Assembly (NCBI GenBank): GCA_963730305.1
Contig: CAVSRB010000004.1
Span: 682,001-746,000, forward strand
From: CAMYMQ01 sp963730305
Lineage (GTDB): Bacteria; Pseudomonadota; Alphaproteobacteria; Bin65
DNA: 64,000 nucleotides
Reading direction: 5' to 3'
Shown: in pieces, positions 36,071 through 45,649 of the stretch
Position numbering within the stretch: position 1 is the first letter of the stretch
Layout of the letters: each line of letters begins with the position of its first letter
Translations under genes and position numbers: made by a program
The notes under the pieces: generated by a model
Databases searched by the model: none
What the model was told of the DNA's origin: nothing
Seen by the model: only the letters and a program-made list of their open reading frames with translations

Positions 36071-38056
36071 GTGACTGGGGATGTGCCCCTGGCGGCGGGT
36101 GCCAGGGTCGGGCCATACGTCGTCGACGCCGTCATCGGGGTCGGCGCCGACCATCTGACCTACCGCGCCGTCAACGAGGAGACCGGGCGCCAGTTGGCGC
36201 TGAAGGAGTTCAAGCCGGCCGGCTGGGTGGTCCGGGCCGCGGACGGGCGCACGCTCGTGCCGCGCGCGCCCGAGGACGCGGAGCCCTTTGCCGCGCTTGC
36301 CGCCGAGATCGCGGCGCAGACCCGCGGCCGCGAACGGTTCCGCCATCCCAACGTCATCGCGATCTTCGACGTCGTCGCCGCCAACGGCACCGTCTATCTG
36401 GCGATGGACCGCTATCCGGGCCGGCCGCTGTCGACCCTGCTCGGCCCCGGCGAGGCGCTCGACCGCAACGAGGTCGACGAGATCCTGGCCCCGCTGCTCG
36501 ATGGCCTCGAGGCGCTGCACGACGACGGCCTGGTCCACCTCGACATCAGCCCGGCCAGCCTGTTCATCCGTCGCGACGGCCGGCCCATGCTCGGCCGCGC
36601 GTCGCTGCACCCGGCGGCGCGCCGGGGCGAGGGCCGCAGCTTCGTGCTCGGCGACGACGACGCCTACTTCGCCGAGGAGCTGTTCTTCCCCGAGCGGCCG
36701 TTCGGCCCGTGGACCGATATCTACGGCCTGTCGGCGACTTTCTACCGGCTGATCGCCGGCACCCCGCCGCCCAACGTGGTCAAGCGGATCAAGGAGACCG
36801 CGCGGTCGCGGCCCGACCCGGCGCTCGCGGTGCTGACCGGACTGCGCAACCAGTGGCACGACGACCTGATCGACACGCTGAGCCGCGGCATGGCGATCGA
36901 CGCCGACGACCGCATCGCGTCGGTCGACCGGTTCCGCGCCGGCATCGAGGGCGCCGACGGCGTGCGGCGCGCGCCGGCCAACGACCGCACCGGCGACGGC
37001 CGAGCCGGCGATGCCGGCGACGGCGAGGATCTCGGCGCCGATGTCGACGACGCCGCCTGCGCGGCCGAGGAGGGGCCGCCGACGGTCCGCATCCGCCGCG
37101 ACGGCGGGCGGGCGGTCGCGGTCGAGGAGGTCGTGGTCCAACCGTCGGGCCGGACCGCCGAGCCCGAGTTGCCGAACCGGCCGCCGCTGCGGCTCTACCG
37201 CGGCGGCAAGCAGCTCGTCGAGGCCGACGCCGATCCGGCCAAGGGGGCGCCGCCGGCGGTCCGCCCGATCGCGGACGACGCCGAGCGGCTGGCGCCGCGC
37301 TTCACCCTGTTCGCGCCCGAGCGGGCCGCGGCCGACCGTTGGACCCCGGCGAGCCTCTACCTGCACGAGCCCGGGCTGGAGACCTCCGTCCGGCGCTTCC
37401 ACGCCGGCGACCGGGTCCAGGCCGACCCCGTCCGGCCGCGCGACGCCGCGCGCATCGCGCTCGGTCCCGGCGCGCCGGTCAGCCTCGTCCCCGAGACCGA
37501 GACGGTGGCGGTCAACCCGGCGCGGGTCACCGTCGCCTGGCACGAGAACCTGCACCGGGTCGACTTCCGGTTCCGCCGCCTGCCCGATGCGGTCGACGCG
37601 GGCGAGACCGTCGACCGGCTGCTCGCCTTCGTCGGTCCGGTCCTGGTCGGCGAGATCCCGTTGCCGGTCGCGGAGCCGGGCGACCGCGCCGCGGGTGCGA
37701 CCACGCCGGGCTTCACCCGCGTCTACCTGTGCGCGGCCGACGAGGATCTGGACGTCACCGCGGCGATCGACGAGGCGGTCCGGCACCTGCGCATGCCCTT
37801 CATCGGCGAATGCGCGGCGCTGCGCGCCAAGCCGGCGTGGGATCGCGAGCTGTTCCACAAGATCGAGCAGGCCGACGTGTTCCTGTTGTTCTGGTCCGAC
37901 GCCGCGGCGCGCTCCGAGCGCATCCGCAAGGAGTGGGAATTCGCCGCCGACCTCGACCGCGACCGCTTCGTCCGGATCGTCCGCCTGCGCGACGCCGACA
38001 CACCGCCGCCGCCCGATCTGGCCGGCGCACCCCGGCACCGCATCCAGCTCGGCTGA
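36071..38056 (+). CDS. Pseudokinase fused to a TIR-like domain
   Basis: 661 residues from GTG 36071, with GCGGGGA six bases upstream. The kinase-like part keeps Lys45 (LALKEFKP) but has HLDISPAS (156-163) where HRDxKxxN is needed. DFG is replaced by Arg-Ala-Ser at about 176, so it should not transfer phosphate. Residues 290-420 are an acidic linker. Residues 420-545 (FTLFAPERAAADRWTPASLY ... VAWHENLHRVDFRFR) match the beta-rich module that precedes TIR-like domains in cyanobacterial and Chloroflexi proteins, from memory. The TIR-like end (about 549-661) has RVYLCAADEDLDVTAAID, AWDRELFHKIEQADVFLLFW and RKEWEFAADL. A catalytic Glu is not evident, so it may be a scaffold. Confidence 0.8.
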   Translation: MTGDVPLAAGARVGPYVVDAVIGVGADHLTYRAVNEETGRQLALKEFKPAGWVVRAADGRTLVPRAPEDAEPFAALAAEIAAQTRGRERFRHPNVIAIFDVVAANGTVYLAMDRYPGRPLSTLLGPGEALDRNEVDEILAPLLDGLEALHDDGLVHLDISPASLFIRRDGRPMLGRASLHPAARRGEGRSFVLGDDDAYFAEELFFPERPFGPWTDIYGLSATFYRLIAGTPPPNVVKRIKETARSRPDPALAVLTGLRNQWHDDLIDTLSRGMAIDADDRIASVDRFRAGIEGADGVRRAPANDRTGDGRAGDAGDGEDLGADVDDAACAAEEGPPTVRIRRDGGRAVAVEEVVVQPSGRTAEPELPNRPPLRLYRGGKQLVEADADPAKGAPPAVRPIADDAERLAPRFTLFAPERAAADRWTPASLYLHEPGLETSVRRFHAGDRVQADPVRPRDAARIALGPGAPVSLVPETETVAVNPARVTVAWHENLHRVDFRFRRLPDAVDAGETVDRLLAFVGPVLVGEIPLPVAEPGDRAAGATTPGFTRVYLCAADEDLDVTAAIDEAVRHLRMPFIGECAALRAKPAWDRELFHKIEQADVFLLFWSDAAARSERIRKEWEFAADLDRDRFVRIVRLRDADTPPPPDLAGAPRHRIQLG

Positions 38057-38187
38057 GTTCCCAGCGGGCGAGAGTGGGGTCGGGCGTGGGCCGCCGCGTG
38101 GGGCGGCCGGAAACCTGTTTGCAATGGAACAGCTTTCCGTTAGCTTCGCCGCACAAAACCAGGGCTTAAGACAAGACCATTGGGAGG

Positions 38188-39510
38188 ATGACGCGAAGCG
38201 TCGCCATCGTCGGCTCGGGTCCGAGCGGGTTCTACACGGCCGAGGCACTGCTCAAAGCGTGCGATGACGTCGAGATCGACATCATCGAGCGGTTGCCCAC
38301 GCCCTATGGATTGATCCGCGGCGGAGTCGCCCCCGACCACGCCAAGACCAAGAACGTCGCACGCGCCTACGAGCGCACGGCGACGGACCCGCGCGTCCGC
38401 TATTTCGGCAACATCGAGATCGGCCGCGACCTGTCGGTCGACGACCTGCGCGACTGCTACGACGCGGTGGTGCTGGCCACCGGCGCGGCGGTCGACCGCA
38501 CGCTCGGCATCCCGGGCGACGACAAGAAGGGCGTGGTCGGCGTCGCCGCCTTCGTCGGCTGGTACAACGGCCATCCGGACTTCCGCGACCTCGACCCCGA
38601 CCTGAACACCGAGTCGGCGGCGGTGATCGGCATCGGCAACGTCGCCCTCGACGTCGCCCGCGTGCTGACCAAGACCGCCGACGAGATGGCGGGGACCGAC
38701 CTCACCGACTACGCCGCCGAGGCGATCCACGCCGCGCCGATCAAGGACGTCTGCATGTTCGGCCGGCGCGGCCCGCTCCAGGCCCAGTTCTCCAACGTCG
38801 AGCTGCGCGAGATCGGCTTCCTCGACGACGCCTACCCGGTGCTCGACCCGGCCCAGTTGCCCGATGCGGTGCCGGAGCCGATCGCGGCGCGCCGCTCGCC
38901 CCGCGACCTGCGCCTGACCGAGAAGAACCTCGAGACGCTCAAGGAATTCACCCAGGTCACGCCGCGCGGCCGGCACAAGCGCATCCACTTCAACTTCTTC
39001 GCCAACCCCGTCGAGATCCTCGGCGGCGACCGGGTCGAGGGCATCCGGCTGGAGAAGACGATGTGCGACGGCGAGGAACGGTGCGTCGGCACCGGCGAGT
39101 TCTTCGAGGTCGAATGCGGCCTCGTGATCCCGGCGATCGGCTACTATTCCGAACCCATCGACGGCGTGCCGTTCGAGCGCGGCCGGTCGGTCAGTAATGA
39201 CGGCCGGATCGACACGGGCCTCTATGCGGTCGGCTGGGTCAAGCGCGGCCCGTCCGGGGTGATCGGCACCAACAAGCCCGACGGCGACACCGCGGCCGAG
39301 CAGATCTGCGCCGACTGCCCGAACGGGCACAAGCCCGGCCGCGCGGCCCTGGAAGCGATGCTGCGGGAGCGCGGCGCCCGCTGGCTGACCTTCGACGACT
39401 GGAAGCTGATCGAGGCGGCGGAGGTGGCGGCGGCACGGAACGGCGCACCCCGGCGCAAGCTGTCGACCGTGGCCGAGATGCTGGCGGTGGTCGACAACAA
39501 CAAGACGTGA
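38188..39510 (+). CDS. Ferredoxin-NADP reductase, FprA/adrenodoxin-reductase type
   Basis: 440 residues. FAD is bound at VGSGPSGFYTAEALL and NADP at GIGNVALDVARVL, followed by the family marks RRGPLQAQFSNVELRE and GWVKRGPSGVIGTNKPDG. It moves electrons between NADPH and ferredoxin. It sits directly before the 2-oxoacid:ferredoxin oxidoreductase genes, so it probably recycles the ferredoxin they reduce. GGGAGG abuts the ATG with no spacer, which is unusual and could mean a slightly later start. Confidence 0.92.
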   Translation: MTRSVAIVGSGPSGFYTAEALLKACDDVEIDIIERLPTPYGLIRGGVAPDHAKTKNVARAYERTATDPRVRYFGNIEIGRDLSVDDLRDCYDAVVLATGAAVDRTLGIPGDDKKGVVGVAAFVGWYNGHPDFRDLDPDLNTESAAVIGIGNVALDVARVLTKTADEMAGTDLTDYAAEAIHAAPIKDVCMFGRRGPLQAQFSNVELREIGFLDDAYPVLDPAQLPDAVPEPIAARRSPRDLRLTEKNLETLKEFTQVTPRGRHKRIHFNFFANPVEILGGDRVEGIRLEKTMCDGEERCVGTGEFFEVECGLVIPAIGYYSEPIDGVPFERGRSVSNDGRIDTGLYAVGWVKRGPSGVIGTNKPDGDTAAEQICADCPNGHKPGRAALEAMLRERGARWLTFDDWKLIEAAEVAAARNGAPRRKLSTVAEMLAVVDNNKT

Positions 39511-39512
39511 TC

Positions 39513-39526
39513 GTTTGAGTACAAAC
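39513..39526. promoter_or_regulatory. Small palindrome in the AT-rich korA upstream region
   Basis: GTTTG-AGTA-CAAAC lies just after the reductase stop and before an AT-rich stretch (about 39535-39575) that probably holds the korA promoter. The binding protein is unknown. Confidence 0.3.
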
Positions 39527-39673
39527 ATTCTCAGTTTGGATATTTTAAACCTGAAATAAATTTGCTAGTTTCCCGGGCCGAGCCGACCTAGGTAGTTGCT
39601 AGGGTCGGGAATCGCCCATGCGAACATGTCACGCCGCGCAGGACGCGGCCGGGCCGAGTGGAGGTTAGTGACC

Positions 39674-41536
39674 ATGGAAGGAGGAGCAGCCGCTGTCCGG
39701 GCAGAGATGCCGCGGACGGAGATAGACGAGGCGGTCATCCGCTTCGCCGGCGATTCCGGTGACGGCATGCAGCTCACCGGCAGTCAGTTCACCCAGACGA
39801 CGGCGCTGGCTGGCAACGAGCTCGCCACCTTTCCGGATTTTCCGGCGGAAATCCGCGCGCCTGCGGGGACGACCTACGGCGTCTCGGCGTTCCAGATCCA
39901 CTTCGGCGCCCGCGACATCCTGACCTCGGGCGACGAGCTCGACGTGCTGGTCGCGATGAACCCGGCGGCGCTCAAGGTCAACCTGCGCGACCTCAAGGCC
40001 GGCGGGCTGATCCTTGTCGACACCGGCGCCTTCAACAAGCGCAACCTGCAGAAGGCCGGCTACGAAGAGAGCCCGCTCGAAGACGGCAGCCTGGAGAAGT
40101 TCCGGGTCGTCCCGATCGACATGTCGGCGCACACCCTCGAGGCCGTGAAAGAGTTCGGCATCTCGAACAAGGATGGGTTGCGCTGCAAGAATATCTGGTC
40201 GCTCGGGCTGGTCTACTGGATGTACCAGCGCGACCGCGGGCCGACCACCGAGTGGCTGAAGAAGCGCTTCGCCAAGCGCCCAGAAATCGCCGACGCGAAC
40301 GTCGCCGCGCTCAACGCCGGCCACGCCTTTGGCGAGACCGCGGAGATGCCGGCCGAGGTCGGCGGCTTCCACGTCACCACCGCCAAGATCGCGCCCGGCA
40401 CCTATCGCACCGTGACCGGCACCGAGGGCATCGCCTGGGGCCTGATCGCCGGCGCCAAGCTGGCCCATTTGCCGCTGGTCTTCACCGGCTACCCGATCAC
40501 CCCGGCCTCGTCGATCCTGCACACGCTGTCGCCGCTCAAGGACTATGGCGTGGTCACCTTCCAGGCCGAGGACGAGATCGCCGCGGTCTGCGCCGCGATC
40601 GGCGCCTCCTATGCCGGCGCGCTCGGCGTGACGTCGAGCTCCGGCCCGGGCATCGCGCTCAAGACCGAAGCGATCGGTCTGGCGATCATGACCGAGCTGC
40701 CGATGGTCGTGGTCAACACGCAGCGCGGCGGTCCGTCGACGGGCATGCCGACCAAGACCGAGCAGTCCGACCTGTTCCAGGCGGTGTGGGGCCGCAATGC
40801 CGACTCGCCGCTGGTGGTGATCGCCGCGTGCTCTCCGGGCGACGCCTTCTACACCGCGATCGAGGCGGCGCGGCTGGCGGTCAAGTACATGACCCCGGTC
40901 ATGCTGCTGAGCGACGGCTATATCGCCAACGCGGCGGAGCCGTGGCTGATCCCCGACTTCGACGAGTTCGAGGAGTTCCCGACCGTCTTCCGCACCGATC
41001 CGGAGGGCTTCCAGCCCTACGTCCGCGATCCGGAGACGCTGTCGCGGCCGTGGGTCAAGCCGGGCACGCCCGATCTGCGCCACCGCATCGGCGGCATCGA
41101 GAAGAGCTACGACACCGGCAACATCTCCTACGACCCGGAGAACCACCAGCGCATGACCGACGTGCGCGCGGCCAAGATCCGCGGCATCGCCGACGACATT
41201 CCCGAGCAGGAGGTCGCCCAGGGCGATCCGTCGGGCAAGGTCGCGGTGGTCGGCTGGGGCTCGACCTTCGGGCCGATCAGCCGCGCCGTCTCGCGCCTCC
41301 GCAACGAGGGCCAGTCGGTCTCGCACATCCACATCCGGCACTTGTGGCCGTTCCCGCGCAACCTGGGCGACCTGCTCAAGTCGTTCGAGACCGTGCTGGT
41401 GCCCGAGATGAACTCCGGCCAGCTCGTCGCCATCCTGCGCAACGAGTACCTGGTCGACGCCCAGGGCATCAACCAGGTCACCGGCCAGCCCTTCAAGATC
41501 TCCGTGCTCGAAAACGCCATCCGGGCCTACCTGTAG
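39674..41536 (+). CDS. korA: 2-oxoacid:ferredoxin oxidoreductase, fused gamma-alpha subunit
   Basis: 620 residues. The N-terminal gamma domain (RFAGDSGDGMQLTGSQFTQT, FPAEIRAPAGTTYGVSAFQI) is joined to the alpha (pyrimidine-binding) domain (GYPITPASSILHTLS, SSSGPGIALKTEAIGLA, TQRGGPSTGMPTKTEQSDL). This fused form is the KorA type that, with KorB, makes succinyl-CoA from 2-oxoglutarate and reduces ferredoxin. Other 2-oxoacids remain possible. ATG 39674 is chosen with GGAGGTTA upstream; GTG 39668 is an alternative. Confidence 0.93.
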   Translation: MEGGAAAVRAEMPRTEIDEAVIRFAGDSGDGMQLTGSQFTQTTALAGNELATFPDFPAEIRAPAGTTYGVSAFQIHFGARDILTSGDELDVLVAMNPAALKVNLRDLKAGGLILVDTGAFNKRNLQKAGYEESPLEDGSLEKFRVVPIDMSAHTLEAVKEFGISNKDGLRCKNIWSLGLVYWMYQRDRGPTTEWLKKRFAKRPEIADANVAALNAGHAFGETAEMPAEVGGFHVTTAKIAPGTYRTVTGTEGIAWGLIAGAKLAHLPLVFTGYPITPASSILHTLSPLKDYGVVTFQAEDEIAAVCAAIGASYAGALGVTSSSGPGIALKTEAIGLAIMTELPMVVVNTQRGGPSTGMPTKTEQSDLFQAVWGRNADSPLVVIAACSPGDAFYTAIEAARLAVKYMTPVMLLSDGYIANAAEPWLIPDFDEFEEFPTVFRTDPEGFQPYVRDPETLSRPWVKPGTPDLRHRIGGIEKSYDTGNISYDPENHQRMTDVRAAKIRGIADDIPEQEVAQGDPSGKVAVVGWGSTFGPISRAVSRLRNEGQSVSHIHIRHLWPFPRNLGDLLKSFETVLVPEMNSGQLVAILRNEYLVDAQGINQVTGQPFKISVLENAIRAYL

Positions 41537-41556
41537 GCGCGCGAGGAGAACCCGAC

Positions 41557-42591
41557 ATGACCGTTCAGAACCCCGAAGACCGCGCACCGCTGGCGCCCAA
41601 GGACTACGCCTCCGACCAGGAGGTCCGCTGGTGCCCGGGCTGCGGCGACTACGCCATCCACAAGGCGGTCCAGAAGGCGCTCGCCGACATCGGCGCCGAC
41701 CGCGACAAGACCGTGTTCGTCTCCGGCATCGGCTGCGCCGCGCGCTTCCCCTATTACATGGAGACCTACGGCTTCCACACCATCCACGGCCGCGCACCGG
41801 CCTTCGCCACCGGCATCAAGCTGACCAACCCGGAGCTCGACGTCTGGCTGGTCTCGGGCGACGGCGACGCGCTGTCGATCGGCGGCAACCACCTGCTCCA
41901 CCTGTTGCGCCGCAACGTCGACATCCAGTTCCTGTTGTTCAACAACGAGATCTACGGCCTGACCAAGGGCCAGTATTCGCCGACCTCGCGGGTCGGCACC
42001 CGTTCGCCGTCGACGCCGATGGGCTCGATCGAGGCGCCGGTGCAGACCGCGGCCTTCGCGCTCGGCGCGGGCGCCCGCTTCGTCGCGCGCGGCATCGACA
42101 CCGACCAGAAGCGCCTGCCCGGCCTGCTCAAGCGCGCCTACGAGCACAAGGGCGCGTCCTTCGTCGAGATCTACCAGAACTGCATCGTCTACAACGACGG
42201 CGTGTTCTCGGCCTTCACCGAGAAGTCGGTCGCCGAGGACCACCAGCTCCACCTCGAGCACGGCCAGCCGATGATCTTCGGCAAGGACCAGGACAAGGGC
42301 ATCCGCCTGCAGCCCGGCAAGATCTGGATCGAGGCGGTGACCCTGGGCCAGGACGGCGTCACCGAGGACGACATTCTGGTCCACGACGAGACCAACATCA
42401 CCATGGCCAGCATGCTCGCCGGCATGCGTCCGCCGGACTTCCCGGTGCCGCTCGGCGTGCTCTACTGCAACCCGCGGCCGTCCTATGCCCACCAGGTCTA
42501 CGAGCAGATCGAGGCGGCCCGGGCCAACGGCGACGGCAAGGGCGATATGAACGCGCTCCTGCGCCGCGGCTATACCTGGACGGTGCAGTAG
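41557..42591 (+). CDS. korB: 2-oxoacid:ferredoxin oxidoreductase beta subunit
   Basis: 344 residues. It has the CPGCGDY segment, the thiamine-diphosphate motif GDGDALSIGGNHLLHLLRR and NNEIYGLTKGQYSPTS, all diagnostic of the beta subunit. The additional cysteine VSGIGCAARFPYY helps hold the Fe-S cluster. It starts 20 bases after korA with GAGGAG upstream. Together with the neighbouring reductase it gives a complete ferredoxin-linked oxidative or reductive step of the TCA cycle. Confidence 0.95.
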   Translation: MTVQNPEDRAPLAPKDYASDQEVRWCPGCGDYAIHKAVQKALADIGADRDKTVFVSGIGCAARFPYYMETYGFHTIHGRAPAFATGIKLTNPELDVWLVSGDGDALSIGGNHLLHLLRRNVDIQFLLFNNEIYGLTKGQYSPTSRVGTRSPSTPMGSIEAPVQTAAFALGAGARFVARGIDTDQKRLPGLLKRAYEHKGASFVEIYQNCIVYNDGVFSAFTEKSVAEDHQLHLEHGQPMIFGKDQDKGIRLQPGKIWIEAVTLGQDGVTEDDILVHDETNITMASMLAGMRPPDFPVPLGVLYCNPRPSYAHQVYEQIEAARANGDGKGDMNALLRRGYTWTVQ

Positions 42592-42711
42592 GAGACTGGC
42601 GCCGCCGACTCGGGCGCGCCCCGTGCGGCGGCGAGTTCCTTGCTGCGTGCCCGTATAGAGGCTGGGGCGGAGGCTTCTCCGCCGCGAAGCCGACGTTAGG
42701 GGTGCGCCGTC

Positions 42712-42900
42712 ATGCCGGGATTGTCTCGGGCCATCACGATCGTTGCCGTTATTTGCGCCGTCATCGTCGGCGCCGCCGTCGCGATGTCCTCCAAGGACAT
42801 CGGGATCGGGCCCGCTCTGTGGCTGGGGGTCGCGATCCTTGCCACGGTCGCGGTCGCCTTCGTGATCGCGCTGGTCGTCGTCCGCAAGATGACGAGATGA
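42712..42900 (+). CDS. Small two-helix membrane protein
   Basis: 62 residues with two hydrophobic helices (ITIVAVICAVIVGAAVAM and PALWLGVAILATVAVAFVIA) and a basic end (VVRKMTR). No family recognised. The strongly helical, membrane-like composition supports it as a real gene. Confidence 0.55.
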   Translation: MPGLSRAITIVAVICAVIVGAAVAMSSKDIGIGPALWLGVAILATVAVAFVIALVVVRKMTR

Positions 42901-42951
42901 TCGGCGCCGGGTCGCGGTGCTGGTGATGCCGCCGGGCGGCCCCGCGCAGCC

Positions 42952-43798
42952 CTACATATAGCCGGCGACCCTCAGCCGCTCGAAGGCGTCCTCGGACTCG
43001 TGGTCCATGGCGCGGCCGGCGCGCTCGGGCACGTCGGTCGTCTCCAGCTCCTCGATGATCGCCTCGAGCGTGTCGGCGGTGCTGGCGACCGGGTGGGTGA
43101 TGTCCTCGTCGCCGAGCGAGCGGTAGCGCCGTCCGTCCTTGGCGAAATAGAGCGAGATCGTCGGGATCCTTTCGCGCAGCGTGTAGCGCCAGATGTCGAT
43201 CTCGGTCCAATGCAGGATCGGGTGGATGCGGACGTGGGTGTCGGGCGGGAACTCGGTCTTGTACTGGTCCCAGAATTCCGGCGGCTGGTCGCGGAAGTCC
43301 CAGGCGTTGGACTCGCCGCGCGGGCTGAACACGCGTTCCTTGGCGCGGGTCGCCTCCTCGTCGCGGCGGATGCCGGCGAAGACGCCGCGGAACGGGATTG
43401 GCGTCGAGGAAGTTGCGCAGGCCGGCGGTCTTGCGCGACGCGGAGCGGGCGGCCGGCGGCAGCTCGGGGTCCATCTCCTCGATCGGCGGGCACTCGCCCA
43501 GGCGCAGGTCGACGCCCCACTCCTTGGCGTAGCGGTCGCGGAACTCGTACATCTCGCGGAACTTCTTGCCCGTGTCGACGTGGATCAGCGGGAACGGCAC
43601 GTGGCCGAAGAAGGCCTTGCGCGCCAGCCAGATCATCACGTTCGAATCCTTGCCCAGCGACCACAGCATGCCGAGCTTGTCGATCCGCGAGAACGCCTCG
43701 CGGAAGATGTAGATGCTCTGGCTCTCGAGGCGGTCGAGATGCTCGTTGACGGCGGCGGTCAAGGGGCCGCGCCCGGTCCGGTCGGTGCTGTTGGTCAT
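42952..43798 (-). CDS. cysD: CysD-like sulfate adenylyltransferase small subunit, one frame break
   Basis: About 281 residues. The PP-loop is SLGKDSNVMIWLARKAF, followed by FPLIHVDTGKKFREMYEFRD as in CysD. The frame shifts by +1 at 43396-43401, then continues FAGIRRDEEATRAKERVFSP, PPEFWDQYKTE and HPILHWTEIDIWRYTL to AGYM. The enzyme adenylates sulfate to APS and normally needs the GTPase CysN. No cysN lies beside it here, so the partner is elsewhere or absent. The start MTNSTDRTGRG at 43798 is preferred over the longer frame. The break is probably an artefact. Confidence 0.82.
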
Positions 43799-43915
43799 GG
43801 CTTCGTCGGAATTCTCGCGGTGCCGCGGGTTACTGGTTCGCCCGTCCGCTGTCAACTATGCCGCTTCGGGCTCCGGTCAAGCGATCGAAGGGCCAAGCGA
43901 TCGATGCGGCGGCGG

Positions 43916-44713
43916 TCAACGGGTGAAGCGGTGCCGTTGCGGGATCGCCCACGCGGCGACGAAGGCGAGCGAGGCGGCGACCACGATCGACGGTCCGGCG
44001 GGTGTGTCCCAGGCCGCCGACCCGGCCAGGCCGGCGAACACCGCCAGCGCCCCGGTCAGCGACGCCAGCACCGCCATCGCCTCCGGCGTGCGCGCCAGGC
44101 GCCGCGCCGTCGCCGCCGGGATGATCAGCAGGGAGACCACCAGCAGGATGCCGACCAGCCGGATCGCCCCGGCGATGACCAGCGCCATCATCAGGGTCAT
44201 GGCCGCGTTGACCAGGTGGACGCGGATGCCGTCGATGCGCGCCAGGTCCGGGTCGACCGCGATCGCGATCGCCGGGCGCCACAGCAGCACGGCGACGACG
44301 AACGCCGCGCCGCCGCCGGCGAGGACGACCCAGAGGTCGGCGTCCGACACGGCGAGGATGTCGCCGAACAGGTAGGACATCAGGTCGACCCGCGCGGTGC
44401 GCTGGAAGGCGATCAGCACCAGCCCCAACGCCAGCCCGGCATGGGCGACGATGGCGAGCAGGGTGTCGTGCGCCAGCAAGTGCGTGCGTTCGAGCGACAG
44501 GAAGGCGAGCGCCGCCGCCAGGCAGAACAACAGGATCGCAATCCACGGGCTGATCTCGATCCACAGGCCCAGCGCCACGCCCAGGATCGCGCCGTGGCTC
44601 AGCATCGTGCCGAAGAAGGCCATGCGCCGCCATACCAGCACGCAGCCGTAGGGTCCGGCGACCACGGCGACGGCCACGCCGGCCAGCAGCGCGCGCAACA
44701 GGAAGTCGTCCAT
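43916..44713 (-). CDS. znuB: Zinc ABC transporter permease
   Basis: 265 residues and about eight membrane helices. It follows the ABC-3 family: CVLVWRRMAFFGTMLSHGAI, FQRTARVDLMSYLFGDIL and LVIAGAIRLVGILLVVSLLI. With ZnuC it would import zinc (or manganese). It begins 22 bases after the znuC stop on the same strand. Confidence 0.93.
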   Translation of the reverse strand: MDDFLLRALLAGVAVAVVAGPYGCVLVWRRMAFFGTMLSHGAILGVALGLWIEISPWIAILLFCLAAALAFLSLERTHLLAHDTLLAIVAHAGLALGLVLIAFQRTARVDLMSYLFGDILAVSDADLWVVLAGGGAAFVVAVLLWRPAIAIAVDPDLARIDGIRVHLVNAAMTLMMALVIAGAIRLVGILLVVSLLIIPAATARRLARTPEAMAVLASLTGALAVFAGLAGSAAWDTPAGPSIVVAASLAFVAAWAIPQRHRFTR

Positions 44714-44735
44714 CGTCCCGCTCCGCTCCGCCGGT

Positions 44736-45575
44736 CTAGGCGCCGGCCGCGGGCGGGCGGCCCGCCGGGCCCGGGCCATGGTCGTGCTGGTGCCCCGGGT
44801 CGTGGCGATGGTCGTGATGGTGGGTGTAGACCGCCAGCGCCTCGCCGGCGCGTTCGCCGAACAGCTCGAGATAGGCGGGATGGGCGGCGACCGCCCCCGG
44901 CCGGCCCTCGCAGCAGACGTGCTGGTTGAGGCACAGCACGTGGTCGGTCGAGGCCATCACCAGGTGGAGGTCGTGGGAGACGATCAGCACCGAGCAGGCC
45001 CAGTCGTCGCGCAGCCGCTCGATCAGCCGGTAGAGCTCCTCCTGGCCGATCACGTCGACGCCCTGGGCCGGCTCGTCGAGCACCAGCAGCTCGGGCTCGC
45101 GCAGCATCGCCCGGGCCAGCAGCATGCGCTGGAACTCGCCGCCGGAGACCTCCTGGACCGGCCGGCCGACGATGTGGGCGACGCCGACCTGGGCGAGCCG
45201 TTCCCGGATCTCCGCCGCCGAGCGCCGCTTGCGGATCGACAGGAAGCGCTCGACCGTCAGCGGCAACGACGGGTCGATCGACAGCCGCTGGGGCACGTAG
45301 CCGATGCGCAGCCCCGGCTTGCGCCAGACCGTGCCGCGCGCGACCGGGATCAACCCCAGCAGCGCCCGGATCAGGCTCGTCTTGCCGGACCCGTTGGGGC
45401 CGATCAGCGACACGATCTCGCGGCGGTGCAGCGCCACGGACACGTCGTCGACCGCCACGGTGGCGCCGCGCCGCACGGTGACGCCGCGCGCCTCGGCCAG
45501 CAGCTCGCCGGTCCGGGCGTCCGCGGCGGGCGCCGTGTCTGCGTCGCTTATTCGCTTGCCTTGCTGTTCCGCCAT
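44736..45575 (-). CDS. znuC: Zinc ABC transporter ATPase with His-rich tail
   Basis: 279 residues. Walker A is GPNGSGKTSL, the signature is EVSGGEFQRMLLARAML and Walker B LLVLDEPAQGVDVIGQ. The C-terminal tail holds HHHDHRHDPGHQHDHG, a zinc-binding run typical of ZnuC. It is the first gene of the minus-strand znuCB unit, divergent from znuA, with a Zur-like site between them. Confidence 0.94.
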   Translation of the reverse strand: MAEQQGKRISDADTAPAADARTGELLAEARGVTVRRGATVAVDDVSVALHRREIVSLIGPNGSGKTSLIRALLGLIPVARGTVWRKPGLRIGYVPQRLSIDPSLPLTVERFLSIRKRRSAAEIRERLAQVGVAHIVGRPVQEVSGGEFQRMLLARAMLREPELLVLDEPAQGVDVIGQEELYRLIERLRDDWACSVLIVSHDLHLVMASTDHVLCLNQHVCCEGRPGAVAAHPAYLELFGERAGEALAVYTHHHDHRHDPGHQHDHGPGPAGRPPAAGA

Positions 45576-45649
45576 TTCCACAATCCTGGCGCGCGCCCAT
45601 CGGGCGGCGCATCGAGGCGGTTCCTCTCGTATAAAGCTGTGGGCCGGGA

